From Hymenobacter terrenus (lineage in GTDB: Bacteria; Bacteroidota; Bacteroidia; Cytophagales; Hymenobacteraceae), in assembly GCF_000972495.1 (NCBI RefSeq), contig NZ_LATM01000016.1:1-64000 (forward strand): a stretch of DNA of 64,000 nucleotides, in the 5' to 3' direction. Positions 52,629 through 62,049 of the stretch are shown here, piece by piece. Each line of letters opens with the position of its first letter. Position 1 is the first letter of the stretch. The notes beneath the pieces were generated by a model, which searched no databases, had not been told where the DNA came from, and saw only the letters and a program-made list of their open reading frames with translations. A program made the position numbers and the translations under genes.

Positions 52629-52666
52629 AAAAATGCCTTGTGCTAAGAGCACAAGGCATTTTTTTT
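52629..52666 (+). terminator. Terminator after susD
   Basis: AAAATGCCTTGTGC, TAAGA, GCACAAGGCATTTTTTTT is a strong stem with a T run. Confidence 0.92.
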
Positions 52667-53108
52667 AAGTATGAGTGACCTTACTCCACACTGCCCAAGT
52701 ACTGTAGCCGGCAAAAAACCATTATTATCCTAGTTATTAATTATACGATTTCTCCGGCTCGCATACACGATGCAGGCGGAAAACCTCACCCCGTATGCTC
52801 CCGGTTTGCTTAGAGCGCGAAACCAAGAGAGAGAGGAGCCTAATGAAGTATACATCAGCTGGAGAAGTGCTTTAGGTGCAGAAGTTCCAAATAGCCTCGT
52901 CCTCAACCAGAATCAAGGAATAATATAGTGGTGTGCTGGGTGCAACCTGAAAGTGGCGCTACCACCTACCTTATTTTGTATATAAATCTCAAGGTTAAAT
53001 AATTGCCACTCAATCTAGTTGAGCCTATGAGCGCGCTGATAACACTGATCCGTATTCCATTGACTCACTTTCATAGTCCTATATCCGCGTAAAATTGCTC
53101 CACCCAAC
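52667..53108. other. Gene-poor region after susD
   Basis: No clear gene. A 52-codon frame at 52770-52928 (MQAENLTPYAPGLLRARNQE) has ordinary composition but no supporting signal. The rest is AT-rich and has no repeats I could see. Confidence 0.4.
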
Positions 53109-53166
53109 TTTCAGTCATAAAAAAAGCCCTGCCGCAAATGCGGCAGGGCTTTTTTTATGACTGAAA
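53109..53166. terminator. Long bidirectional terminator
   Basis: A perfect 27-bp inverted repeat around AAAT. The stem core GCCCTGCCGC / GCGGCAGGGC is flanked by A7 and T7 and then by TTTCAGTCAT / ATGACTGAAA. It ends 10 bp before the stop of the T9SS cargo gene. Confidence 0.9.
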
Positions 53167-53175
53167 ACTCGAAGC

Positions 53176-54384
53176 CTACAGCAGCACTACTTTACGAGTT
53201 GAGATATTTTCGCCCACTTGTACCTGTACCAAATAGGTGCCGGCAGCCACCGCAGCCGTACTTACGGTCGTGAGTTGCGTACCAGTACTTTTCACGCTAT
53301 TTTCCAACACGCGCACTTGGCGGCCCATTAGGTCAGTCAGGACCACGTTCACAGCATCCGACTTATTAGCTACATTGTAGGCAATAGTGACGGCGTCAAT
53401 GGCGGGGTTGGGGTACACGGCCATTGCCACAGCAGCTTCGGCTGCTTTATTGCCCAATATTCCACTCGCACCCAAGGTGATGGTAGTGGCTTGGCGGCCG
53501 GGAACAATGGCGAAATCAACGGCACCACCAGTATTACCAGCGCCGCTATTATTGTCTGGCCCACCCAGGTTGGGCGAGGGGAAACCACCAGAAGCGGGGA
53601 GTGCTCCTGTGCTCTGCGGAATATAGTCTGACGACAAAAAGCCACCCGTGGGGTTATTTTGCACGACAAAAATGCTTAGTGTAGGAGTGCCGGTGGCAAG
53701 CGTAAAGTTCGCACGGTCTAGTTCGATTTCCCAGCCAAAGGAGCCGGCCGCGCCATAAGCAGGAGTCGCAGTCGAGGCATTATAGCCAGGGTTGGTCAGA
53801 ACTTTTCCACTAGTAGTGGTTCTATACGCCACTCGGGCACCAGCCAGTTTGCTGTAGCCCGTACCGGTGGGAGTAGGTAGGGTTAGGGCGGTGCCGGTAC
53901 CAGATACAGGAGCGGCAGTGGTGGTGAGCTTGCGGGAGGTAGCAGCGGTGGCCGAAGTGTAGACAGCGCCTTCTACCTGAAAGCCCGTGCCATCGCTACG
54001 CAAGGCTAAAGCCATATCAGCAGGCAAGTCCAGCTTAGCCGTCATTTTCTCAAAGGACGTACCAGCGGCTCCGGCTGGCAGCGAAACACCGGTGGTTGCG
54101 CCGGTTACGCCGGGCAGGTCCATATAAAGCTGCAAAGCGTTACCATTGTTTTCCACAGTGCCCGCCACGAAGAAATAAAACTTGGTAGGGCTGCTGGCAG
54201 CATACAAGCTTAGCAGACCATAGTCACCGAACCCACGGGGAGTAGTAAACTTGCCAACAAGCTGGTAGTTAGCAGTGCTGATTTCAGCTGCTGACAGAAC
54301 CCCATCGACCGTTACCTGAGCCTGGGCGGTGAGTGAACCAACTGCCATAGTACCGGCAGCGGCAAGAGTAAAAAGTTTCTTCAT
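53176..54384 (-). CDS. Secreted protein with T9SS type A sorting domain
   Basis: 402 residues. The signal peptide is MKKLFTLAAAGTMAVGSLTAQAQ. The body is Gly-, Thr- and Ala-rich, beta-type, with no recognised catalytic motif (VTVDGVLSAAEISTANYQLV near the start). The last 80 or so residues are a type IX sorting domain: YPNPAIDAVTI, later LTDLMGRQVRVL and TYLVQVQVGENISTRKVVLL. It should be exported to the cell surface or medium. It may bind or coat a substrate; its function is open. Confidence 0.82.
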   Translation of the reverse strand: MKKLFTLAAAGTMAVGSLTAQAQVTVDGVLSAAEISTANYQLVGKFTTPRGFGDYGLLSLYAASSPTKFYFFVAGTVENNGNALQLYMDLPGVTGATTGVSLPAGAAGTSFEKMTAKLDLPADMALALRSDGTGFQVEGAVYTSATAATSRKLTTTAAPVSGTGTALTLPTPTGTGYSKLAGARVAYRTTTSGKVLTNPGYNASTATPAYGAAGSFGWEIELDRANFTLATGTPTLSIFVVQNNPTGGFLSSDYIPQSTGALPASGGFPSPNLGGPDNNSGAGNTGGAVDFAIVPGRQATTITLGASGILGNKAAEAAVAMAVYPNPAIDAVTIAYNVANKSDAVNVVLTDLMGRQVRVLENSVKSTGTQLTTVSTAAVAAGTYLVQVQVGENISTRKVVLL

Positions 54385-54633
54385 GGTGGGTTTTTATTTA
54401 GAAAAGGTGAGAAAAGTTGAATGAATGGCACAATATCCTCCGGAAAGGATGGATGAATAATGAAAGTGCTCTAAATATAACGGATTATGGGGTCCAACCA
54501 CATGTTTTCGTCGGCGAAAGCTGCGAAGTAGAGAGTTCATTTGGTGTACTACTGCCATTATGATTCAGTAATTACGAACCATTTCCTGGCTGGTCACTAC
54601 TTTCGTCGTCTTTCCCAGCACAATCCTGTTTTT

Positions 54634-55479
54634 ATGATTCTAATTGCCGACGGTGGCTCAACCAAGACAAACTGGTGTCAACTTGATGATGCGCATAACC
54701 GCGTCTATTTCAATACTGAAGGGTACAACCCCGATTTTGTGGATACCACGGCCATCGTGGCATCCCTCAACCAGCACTTACCCGACACGTTGCCGCGGGG
54801 GGAAGTAACGGAAATCTTCTTCTACGGCGCGGGGGTTTCGTCTGAGCAGAAGGCTGAGGTAATAGCGGCGGCATTGCGCCAGCTTTTTCCTCAGGCGAAG
54901 GCAAACGTGACGGAAGACCTGCTGGCGGCGGCTCGGGCCCTGCTCGGCCGCAAACCTGGTTTTGCTGCTATCCTAGGTACGGGCACCAATTCCTGCATCT
55001 ATGACGGCGAAAAAATCACGCACAATGTGGATTCGTTGGGGTATTTCTTAGGTGATGAGGGTTCGGGCTCGTTCTTTGGAAAGCGGCTGCTGCGCGACTA
55101 CATGCGTGGGCTGCTGCCCGATGGCCTTCAAGAGTCATTCCGCGAGACGTATAACCTAGGCTCCCGTAATGATATTCTTGACCGGCTCTACAACCAGCCC
55201 CTGCCCAATCGCTTCCTGGCAAGCTTCTCTAAGTTTGCCTACGACCACAATAACGTGAGCTATTGCCGCGAAATCGTGCTCGAAGGCTTTGAGACGTTCT
55301 TCCAGAACCTCGTGCTTCACTATCCGCGCTACCAGGACTACACGTTCAACTGCATCGGCTCGGTGGGCTACAACTTTCGCGATGTGCTGACGCACGTGGC
55401 CCGCAAACACGGCATGGAGGTAGGCAAGATTAGCCGCTCCCCTATTGATGACCTAGTGAGCTACCACGAAGAGAAATAG
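54634..55479 (+). CDS. N-acetylglucosamine kinase, BadF/BadG family
   Basis: 281 residues from ATG 54634 (MILIADGGSTKTNWCQL, the phosphate-1 motif). Other ASKHA-fold motifs are ILGTGTNSCIYDG near 113 and FLGDEGSGSFFGKRL near 137. It phosphorylates an amino sugar in the cytoplasm, probably N-acetylglucosamine. It stands between the SusCD region and the GH13 gene, which suits amino-sugar or peptidoglycan recycling. A terminator follows. Confidence 0.85.
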   Translation: MILIADGGSTKTNWCQLDDAHNRVYFNTEGYNPDFVDTTAIVASLNQHLPDTLPRGEVTEIFFYGAGVSSEQKAEVIAAALRQLFPQAKANVTEDLLAAARALLGRKPGFAAILGTGTNSCIYDGEKITHNVDSLGYFLGDEGSGSFFGKRLLRDYMRGLLPDGLQESFRETYNLGSRNDILDRLYNQPLPNRFLASFSKFAYDHNNVSYCREIVLEGFETFFQNLVLHYPRYQDYTFNCIGSVGYNFRDVLTHVARKHGMEVGKISRSPIDDLVSYHEEK

Positions 55480-55496
55480 AGTACCCTTTATAAATG

Positions 55497-55529
55497 AAAA
55501 GCCCGCCTGGAGTCACTAGGCGGGCTTTT
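55497..55529. terminator. Bidirectional terminator
   Basis: AAAAGCCCGCCT and AGGCGGGCTTTT form a stem around a nine-base loop, between the convergent kinase and GH13 genes. Confidence 0.9.
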
Positions 55530-55549
55530 CACTTTTGGAGTTTAACGCT

Positions 55550-58345
55550 CTACTCTACCACTAGCCGGAGCGTTTGTTGACGGCTGTCGGCACGGAGCTG
55601 CACGATGTAGATGCCGGGAGCAAGCTTGCCCAGTGGCAGCTCGCGGCTGTGGGTGCCGGCAGCTTCGCGGGTCGTGGGCTGGTCCAGCACACGTTGACCC
55701 AGCACGTTGCGAACAGTGAGTTGTACGAGACCGGTAGCGGGCAGTTGGTACTGCACCGTGGTAGTCCCGCGGGCGGGATTGGGTGCCGCGCTGAGGTGAA
55801 ATACATTGGCTAACTCGGTGGCACGGGTGGCTAAAACAGTGCGACGAATGCGGCGGGAAGTATACACAGCAAACTCGCCGGGATTGAGGCTCAGCAAATC
55901 GTGCGTCCCTACTACTGTGATACTATCGCCGGAGAGGTAGTTGTACCACTTGCCGGCCTGTTGGAAATCAGGGTCAATCTGGTCGCTAAAAATGCCGAAG
56001 TTGCCTACTACCGTCACGTTGGTGGTGGGAGCGGTGAGGTGCATTGCTTTCGACTGGCTTCCTAGTTGGTAGGTAAAAGTGGCCGTGCTGAGCCCCGGCT
56101 GCTTGCGCAGGGCAATAAGGTCAACATAGGTATCGTGCAGGCGGCGGCGGTCGGTACTCTGGAAGTAGTTCCAGAGGATGGGTTTAGGGCCGGTACGTCC
56201 GTTCTGGTTGATATCAATGTCGTAGCCTAGTTCGCCAAACTGCCATATCATTTTGGGACCGGGAATGGGCAGGAAGAAAGCCGCATTCATTTCCATGCGC
56301 GCCAGCGCCGTAGGCAGGTTTTTAATATCGTAGCCGGAGCCATCGTTCAGGCCAGAGGTTAGAGCATCGTACATATTACGCTGCTCATCGTGGCTTTCCA
56401 TGTAGCTAACCAGGCCGGGCTGTAGCCACCCGCGCGCAGCATAGTAGCCGCCACTAAAATCGGTATTATTGGTACGGCCCTGGCCGGCTTGGCTGTAGGC
56501 CCCGCTCATGTTACCCCACAACATCATACCAGCGTTGGCTAGCACGGTTTCCTCGCTGTTGTCAGCAAAGTGTTCTAAGATAACGTAAGTACCGGCGCGG
56601 TTTGCCTGAATGTGATTATTGTAGTCCAGCCAGATGTTGATGCGCGACTGGTCGTAATTGCCCCAGGCCCCCACGCTATTGCCCGAATTTACTTGGGTAA
56701 AGCCCTTGCTTAAGTCGAAGCGGTAGCCGTCGATGCGATACTCATTCACCCAGAAGTCCATCACATTCTTGCTGAAGGTCTTTGTGAATGCGCTTTCGTG
56801 GTTGAAGTCGTTGCAGACATTGAATGGGTGGGTAGCTACGCGGTTGAACCACGGACTATCGGCCGTCGGCCCGCCGCCGTCGGAGTATAGCTGCACCATG
56901 GGGCTTTGGCCGCAGGAATGGTTGAGCACCATATCAAGCACTACGGCCATACCACGGCGGTGAGCTTCGTCGATGAGCGCCTTAAGGGCGTCCTTCGTGC
57001 CGTAATACTTGTCGGGGGCAAAATAGAAGCTTGGGTTATAGCCCCAGCTGTCGTTACCTTCAAACTCATTCACTGGCATCAGCTCAATGCAGTTTACGCC
57101 CAGGCGCTGGATGTAACGCAACGTATCGCGCAGTGTCTCATAATCGTGTCGGTCGACGAAGTCACGCACGTGCAGCTCGTAAATCACGAGGTCGGTCTTG
57201 GCTGGAGGCGTGAAGTTATTTACCTGCCACGGGTAGGGCGTTTGGTTGGTCTGGAAAGTCGCCATGATGCCGGTTTGGCCGGCGGGGTAACGCAAGCCAG
57301 GGTAGGTCACCGCCGGAATAAACCGGTCATTGTTAGGGTCAAGGACTTTCTCCGTGTACGGGTCGGCCACACGCAAGCTGCCATCTACTAGATACTGATA
57401 GGCGTATTCCCGGCCGGGGGTGAGGCCGTTGAGCTGCACCCACCACATATTGCCATCGGGAGTTTTGTTCATAAAGCCATTGTTGGTCGTCTCGAAATTG
57501 TTGAACTCCCCAACAGCATATACAAACTGCTTATTAGGTGCCGTGAGGGCCAGAATGACCGACGTGCCGCCAGGCAGGTAGGTCACGCCTTCGCGGGCGC
57601 CAGCAGGCAGAGCAGCCACCGTCACAGTAGGCCGCACCACCAGGATAACAGAATCAGACACGGCCGCCGCACCAGTACCAGCCGTTAACTTGACTACATT
57701 GCGACCTGGCAACGAGGGTGTGACGCTGCTGCTGATGGTGGTAGCGTTGGTAGCCTGGGCAATCTGGGTTCCATTGAGGGTCAGGACCAGATTGGCCGCC
57801 TGGGCGCTTTCGCCGGTGATGGGCAGGGCCGCGCCGGGAGTCACAAACTGCGGATTAGCGGCCCGTGCTGGATTGGTGATGCGAACGGCGGGCCCGCCTT
57901 GGTACACATCCACGAAGATGTCGTCGCCACCGGCTGCCCGGCCTACTACGGAGCCATCGGCATTCTTGAAAATCATGCCCAGCCGCAGGATGGTTTCGCC
58001 GGTGGGTACCGGGTAAAAGGTGCGGGGCGTGAAGGTGATGCGGTAGAGGTTAGGATTGACGGCGTCGCGGGTCATGAGTGCGGCGGGGTCGGCTTGCCCG
58101 AAATTGGGGCTTTTTACATTGCGCCACGTGATATTAGTGGCACTGAGGTTGGTCACGGTACCGGTCCAGATATAAACGTCGCCCGTGAAGTTGAGCAAGC
58201 CGCCATTGCCCTGGCTGGCGTCGAAACTGATGGTAACGGGCGTGTTTTCGGTAAAGAAAACCGGTTGGTTGGTAACTACTTGTGCCTGGGTGGTCCAGGC
58301 CAGTAGTGTCAGCAGCAGGGCTGCCAAGCGTCGAAATGTTTGCAT
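55550..58345 (-). CDS. Secreted GH13 alpha-amylase-family enzyme with C-terminal sorting domain
   Basis: 931 residues from ATG 58345 with signal peptide MQTFRRLAALLLTLLAWTTQ. An N-terminal beta-sandwich region leads to a CBM48-like domain (KQFVYAVGEFNNFETTNNGF) and a GH13 barrel. Catalytic motifs are VVLDMVLNHSCG, the nucleophile in YRFDLSKGF near 542, the acid/base Glu in VILEHFAD near 591 and SHDEQR near 652. The end (AAPNPARGTTTVQY, then ELPLGKLAPGIYIVQL) is a type IX sorting domain. It probably cleaves alpha-glucans outside the cell. Confidence 0.92.
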   Translation of the reverse strand: MQTFRRLAALLLTLLAWTTQAQVVTNQPVFFTENTPVTISFDASQGNGGLLNFTGDVYIWTGTVTNLSATNITWRNVKSPNFGQADPAALMTRDAVNPNLYRITFTPRTFYPVPTGETILRLGMIFKNADGSVVGRAAGGDDIFVDVYQGGPAVRITNPARAANPQFVTPGAALPITGESAQAANLVLTLNGTQIAQATNATTISSSVTPSLPGRNVVKLTAGTGAAAVSDSVILVVRPTVTVAALPAGAREGVTYLPGGTSVILALTAPNKQFVYAVGEFNNFETTNNGFMNKTPDGNMWWVQLNGLTPGREYAYQYLVDGSLRVADPYTEKVLDPNNDRFIPAVTYPGLRYPAGQTGIMATFQTNQTPYPWQVNNFTPPAKTDLVIYELHVRDFVDRHDYETLRDTLRYIQRLGVNCIELMPVNEFEGNDSWGYNPSFYFAPDKYYGTKDALKALIDEAHRRGMAVVLDMVLNHSCGQSPMVQLYSDGGGPTADSPWFNRVATHPFNVCNDFNHESAFTKTFSKNVMDFWVNEYRIDGYRFDLSKGFTQVNSGNSVGAWGNYDQSRINIWLDYNNHIQANRAGTYVILEHFADNSEETVLANAGMMLWGNMSGAYSQAGQGRTNNTDFSGGYYAARGWLQPGLVSYMESHDEQRNMYDALTSGLNDGSGYDIKNLPTALARMEMNAAFFLPIPGPKMIWQFGELGYDIDINQNGRTGPKPILWNYFQSTDRRRLHDTYVDLIALRKQPGLSTATFTYQLGSQSKAMHLTAPTTNVTVVGNFGIFSDQIDPDFQQAGKWYNYLSGDSITVVGTHDLLSLNPGEFAVYTSRRIRRTVLATRATELANVFHLSAAPNPARGTTTVQYQLPATGLVQLTVRNVLGQRVLDQPTTREAAGTHSRELPLGKLAPGIYIVQLRADSRQQTLRLVVE

Positions 58346-58515
58346 TGAGAAATTATAAAAAGGTGGGACAGATAAGGCGGAAACAGCAGAACGGGGCAAA
58401 TTGTCTGGCTTTGTGAAAGCGGGGCCACCGTTGGTCGTGCAAGATACGGTGCCGCCCCGGTGCAGGGCGGCCTTGCTCACGGCCTGGCGTACCTTCGCAG
58501 CCCAGTAATGCCCGC

Positions 58516-59508
58516 ATGAAGCTATTTATTCGCCTTTTAACTCAGTTGCGGCAGTGGCACACGGCGGGGCTAGCGGCCGCCCTACTGCTTGCGCCGTTAG
58601 CGCCCGGCGCGGCCCAAGCAATTGCCCGCCCCGACAGTGCCGTGACGCCTGCGGTCCTCCCGGCCGCCACTCCCACCCCTGCTCCGATTGATTCGGCGGC
58701 TTGGCGTAAGCGGCGCCTGCGCTTGCTGGTGGGCGGCTCGGCGCTCAGCTATGGCGTTATTTACACTAGCCTCACCACAAGCTGGTACACCGGAGAGCGG
58801 GTGCCACTGCATTGGTTCAACGACTTGCCCCAGTGGCAGCAGCTTGATAAGTGCGGCCACTTCTGGGGGGCCTTTCAGGAAAGCCGCGGGGCCGTGGACA
58901 TGCTGCGCTGGGCCGGCCTGAGCGAGAAAAAGGCCATTTGGTATGGTTCTTTCGTGGGGTTCGTCATCCAGAGCCCACTCGAACTACTGGATGGCCGCGA
59001 CCCCGCCTACGGCGCGTCGGCTACCGACTTGGCAGCCAATTTTCTGGGCTCGGCCGGGCTGCTGGCCCAGCAACTGGCCTGGCACGACGTGCGCATCATG
59101 CCCAAATGGTCGTTTCACCTCACCAGCTACGCCCGGCAGCGCCCCAATGTGCTCGGCAAAAGCGTGCCCGAGCGCCTGCTCAAAGACTACAATGGCCAGA
59201 CGTATTGGCTGTGCACTGATGTGGGGGCTTTTCTTAAGCCCGGCAACCGCTGGCCCCGCTGGCTGCAACCCGCCGTGGGCTACGGCGGCGAAGACATGGT
59301 GTACAATGACGACGGGACCAATGCGGCGGCCGGCCTGCGCCCCTACCGCCAGTATTACCTGTCGCTCGACGTGGATTTGCGCCGCATTCCTACTCGCAGT
59401 GTATTCCTGAAGCGGGTATTTTACGTCCTCAGCATCTTTCACCTGCCCGCCCCGGCCCTGGAATACAACGGCCGCAACGGGTTCAGCTTTCACGGCCTCT
59501 ACCAATAA
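58516..59508 (+). CDS. DUF2279-type envelope protein
   Basis: 330 residues. The N-terminus has a signal-like helix (AGLAAALLLAPLAPGAAQA) and a Pro- and Ala-rich linker. The core DKCGHFWGAFQESRG, GSFVGFVIQSPLELLDG and ASATDLAANFLGSAG matches DUF2279, a predicted periplasmic lipoprotein-like family with conserved His residues. Function is unknown. The stop lies at the first bases of an inverted-repeat arm. Confidence 0.7.
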   Translation: MKLFIRLLTQLRQWHTAGLAAALLLAPLAPGAAQAIARPDSAVTPAVLPAATPTPAPIDSAAWRKRRLRLLVGGSALSYGVIYTSLTTSWYTGERVPLHWFNDLPQWQQLDKCGHFWGAFQESRGAVDMLRWAGLSEKKAIWYGSFVGFVIQSPLELLDGRDPAYGASATDLAANFLGSAGLLAQQLAWHDVRIMPKWSFHLTSYARQRPNVLGKSVPERLLKDYNGQTYWLCTDVGAFLKPGNRWPRWLQPAVGYGGEDMVYNDDGTNAAAGLRPYRQYYLSLDVDLRRIPTRSVFLKRVFYVLSIFHLPAPALEYNGRNGFSFHGLYQ

Positions 59509-59786
59509 TCACGGATTTAGCAGGATTTAGTGAATTTCACGGGCTGTTTGTTGAGCAGCCGTGGCAGGGAGGTTGTTTAGCTGTTTTGACTGACAGGCAT
59601 CAACTTGAATCCTACGGCTCTAGTTGCCGAAACGCTTGCGGACGATGGCCCAAAGCGCCTGGAACGACCAACGCCCTGGCAAAAACGTACTTTTGCAAAC
59701 CCCGGGCCCCATCGGCCTGGAAAAACGACGCGGATTGTCCCAACCGATAATCCGTGAAATCCCTAAAATTCGACTAAATCCGCGAT
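59508..59786. repeat. Paired ATCACGGATT-type arms flanking an intergenic region
   Basis: Left arm 59508-59542 (ATCACGGATTTAGCAGGATT then TAGTGAATTTCACGG). Right arm 59752-59786 is an imperfect complement. The left arm begins at the stop codon of the DUF2279 gene and the right arm ends two bases before the ATG of the Smr gene. The 209 bp between the arms hold no gene. Confidence 0.65.
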
Positions 59787-59788
59787 AC

Positions 59789-61003
59789 ATGAATGTAGGA
59801 GATAGAGTCCGCCTGCTCACCGGCACCGAGGAAGGAATTGTTACCCGCCTGCTCGACAGCGAGCTGGTGGAAGTGGCCATCGACAACGATTTCACCATTC
59901 CCGTGCTGCGGCGCGAAGTAGTGGTGGTGGCCCAGGAAGAAGGCAAGAACTTCGACCGCACCGCCCCCGACTACGGCCCCGGCCAGACGCCCGGCAAAAG
60001 CGCCAACGCCAGCAAGAAGGATAAAAGCAAAAGCCAGCTCAAACCGGGCGGGGCGCCCAAGCCCCCGCAGCCTTCTCTGCAAGAAGCGCTGGCCGCCGTG
60101 GCATCCAGCGGGGCCGGGGTGGCCAAGCCGGCCGGCACCCCACCAGTGGGCAAGCAGGCGCCGGCGGCCAAGGGCCTGTTCCTGGCCCTGGTGCACCAGT
60201 CGCCCGAGCTGCTGGGCGTCACGCTCATCAACAACACGGAGGCTGACGTGCTGTATACCTACGGCGAGGCAACCAGCACCCGCCCCTACCGCGCCTTGGC
60301 CGCCGACAAGCTGGGCCCCAAAGCTTCAACCAGGCCCCTCTCCTTCCTGCACCTGAAGGATTTCGAGACTTGGCCCGCCGTCATCTTTCAGCTCCTGCCT
60401 ACCCGCCTCAACGGTGATGCGGCCTACGAGCTGCTCACCAAACGGCAGGCTTTCAAGGCCAGCACGTTCTACTCCAGCCAGCGGCCCGCGCCGGTTATTC
60501 AGAAGGATGCCTACCTCTTTCAGCTCGATGAAAAGGCAGCGGCGGCCATTGCGCCCGAACAGCTAGCCCAGGAAACACCAGCGCCCGCCCCCGCCCCGAC
60601 CAAGCCCGCGGGCATCGATGCCGCCGCGCTGAAAGCCCAGCTCAGCGGCGACGCGCCGGCCAGGCCGGCCGCGGTGGTAGCCGCCGCCACTCCGGCGCCC
60701 GCCGCTCCGGTAGTCGCGCCGCCGCACGAGTTCGACCTGCACCTGGAGGCCCTGCGGCCCGATAACAAGGAGGAGCTGTCCAACACGGCCATCCTGCGCC
60801 TGCAGCTCGATGCCTTTGAGGATGCGCTAAGCCGGGCGCTGGCCACCAACATGCACGAAATCGTCTTTATCCACGGCATGGGCAATGGGGTGCTACGCAA
60901 GGAAATCCACCGCCAGCTGAGCCGCAACAAGGACATCAAGTTTTTCGAGGACGCCCGCAAGGAGAAGTTTGGCTTCGGGGCCACGCTGGTGCGGCTGAAG
61001 TAA
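59789..61003 (+). CDS. DUF2027/Smr-domain protein
   Basis: 404 residues from ATG 59789 (MNVGDRVRLLTGTEEGIVTR). The N-terminus is the DUF2027 small beta domain. A long Ala- and Pro-rich linker follows, then a central domain (LVHQSPELLGVTLINNTEAD) and a C-terminal Smr domain with DLHLEAL and IVFIHGMGNGVLRKEIH. Smr domains act as nucleases in some MutS2-like proteins; nuclease action here is not shown. The 55-codon upstream extension contains the repeat arm and is rejected. Confidence 0.85.
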   Translation: MNVGDRVRLLTGTEEGIVTRLLDSELVEVAIDNDFTIPVLRREVVVVAQEEGKNFDRTAPDYGPGQTPGKSANASKKDKSKSQLKPGGAPKPPQPSLQEALAAVASSGAGVAKPAGTPPVGKQAPAAKGLFLALVHQSPELLGVTLINNTEADVLYTYGEATSTRPYRALAADKLGPKASTRPLSFLHLKDFETWPAVIFQLLPTRLNGDAAYELLTKRQAFKASTFYSSQRPAPVIQKDAYLFQLDEKAAAAIAPEQLAQETPAPAPAPTKPAGIDAAALKAQLSGDAPARPAAVVAAATPAPAAPVVAPPHEFDLHLEALRPDNKEELSNTAILRLQLDAFEDALSRALATNMHEIVFIHGMGNGVLRKEIHRQLSRNKDIKFFEDARKEKFGFGATLVRLK

Positions 61004-61039
61004 CTTTTTGCTGCTACTGCCCAGCTGAGTAAGCAAGCC

Positions 61040-61086
61040 GTCATGCGGCGCAGAGCGAGGCTTCGCTCTGCGCCGCATGACATTTT
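61040..61086 (+). terminator. Palindromic terminator-like hairpin
   Basis: Perfect 19-bp arms GTCATGCGGCGCAGAGCGA at 61040-61058 and 61063-61081 around GGCT, followed by ATTTTTG. The arm sequence is of the same style as the MITE-like repeats (GTCATGC at the outside). Confidence 0.7.
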
Positions 61087-61117
61087 TGATTTAGATTAAG
61101 CACCAGGCACCAAAACC

Positions 61118-62038
61118 ATGTACGACCTTATCGGTGATATTCACGGCCACGCGGCGGAGCTCCATCGGCTGCTTGAAAAGCTTGGCTACGTGCCCGATGC
61201 CCAGGGCATCTACCGCCACCCGGCGGGCCGGCAGATAATATTTGTGGGTGATTTTATTGACCGCGGCCCGGCCATTCGCGAAACGCTGCAAGTGGTGCGG
61301 GGCATGGTAGAGGGTGGCGCGGCCCTGGCCGTGATGGGTAACCACGAGTACAACGCGCTGGCCTTTTGGGCGCTGGACCCCAGCGGCGGCCACTTGCGAC
61401 CCCACCGGCCGCACCATATTTTGCAACACCTGCGCACCATTGAGGAGTTCAGTACCAAGGAGCGGTTTGCGGAGTGGCTGGATTATTTGGCGTGGTTTCA
61501 GACGCTGCCGCTGTTTCTGGAGCTGCCCGGCCTGCGCGTGGTGCACGCCTGCTGGGATGCCCGCTACATTGCCTACCTGCGCGAGCAGCTGCCCGACGCC
61601 CGCGTGACACCCGACTTTCTGCTGGCAGCCAGCCGGATAGGCTCCGCGGAGTTTACGGCCATCGAAGTCACCTTGAAAGGGCACGAGGCGGCGCTACCCA
61701 GCGGCCACCATTTCTTCGACAAAGACGGCCACCGCCGCACCATGGTCCGCACCGCGTGGTGGCTGAACCCGGCGGCGGCCACCTACCGAAACTATTACCT
61801 GGAGTCCATCGAAGCGCTGGCAGACCAAGCCGTGGACCTGGCCGCCTTACCCGATGCCAGCTACTACCAGGACGAAACGCCGGTGTTTTTCGGCCACTAC
61901 TGGCTGCACGGGCAGCCGGTGCTGCTCACGCCGCACTCCGTGTGCCTCGACTACAGCGTGGCCAAAGGCGGCGAGCTGGTGGCCTACCGCTGGCACGGCG
62001 AGCAGGAGCTGACGGCGGCCGGCCTGGTGTGGGTGTAG
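61118..62038 (+). CDS. Metallophosphoesterase
   Basis: 306 residues. The calcineurin-like motifs are GDIHGHAAEL, VGDFIDRGPAI, GNHEYNALAF and VHACWDARY, with a C-terminal FFGHYWLHG. These bind two metals and cleave phosphoester bonds. It resembles diadenosine-tetraphosphatase (PrpE/ApaH-like) or protein phosphatase relatives; the substrate is not clear. It is cytoplasmic. Confidence 0.88.
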   Translation: MYDLIGDIHGHAAELHRLLEKLGYVPDAQGIYRHPAGRQIIFVGDFIDRGPAIRETLQVVRGMVEGGAALAVMGNHEYNALAFWALDPSGGHLRPHRPHHILQHLRTIEEFSTKERFAEWLDYLAWFQTLPLFLELPGLRVVHACWDARYIAYLREQLPDARVTPDFLLAASRIGSAEFTAIEVTLKGHEAALPSGHHFFDKDGHRRTMVRTAWWLNPAAATYRNYYLESIEALADQAVDLAALPDASYYQDETPVFFGHYWLHGQPVLLTPHSVCLDYSVAKGGELVAYRWHGEQELTAAGLVWV

Positions 62039-62049
62039 CCGGGTGCCGG

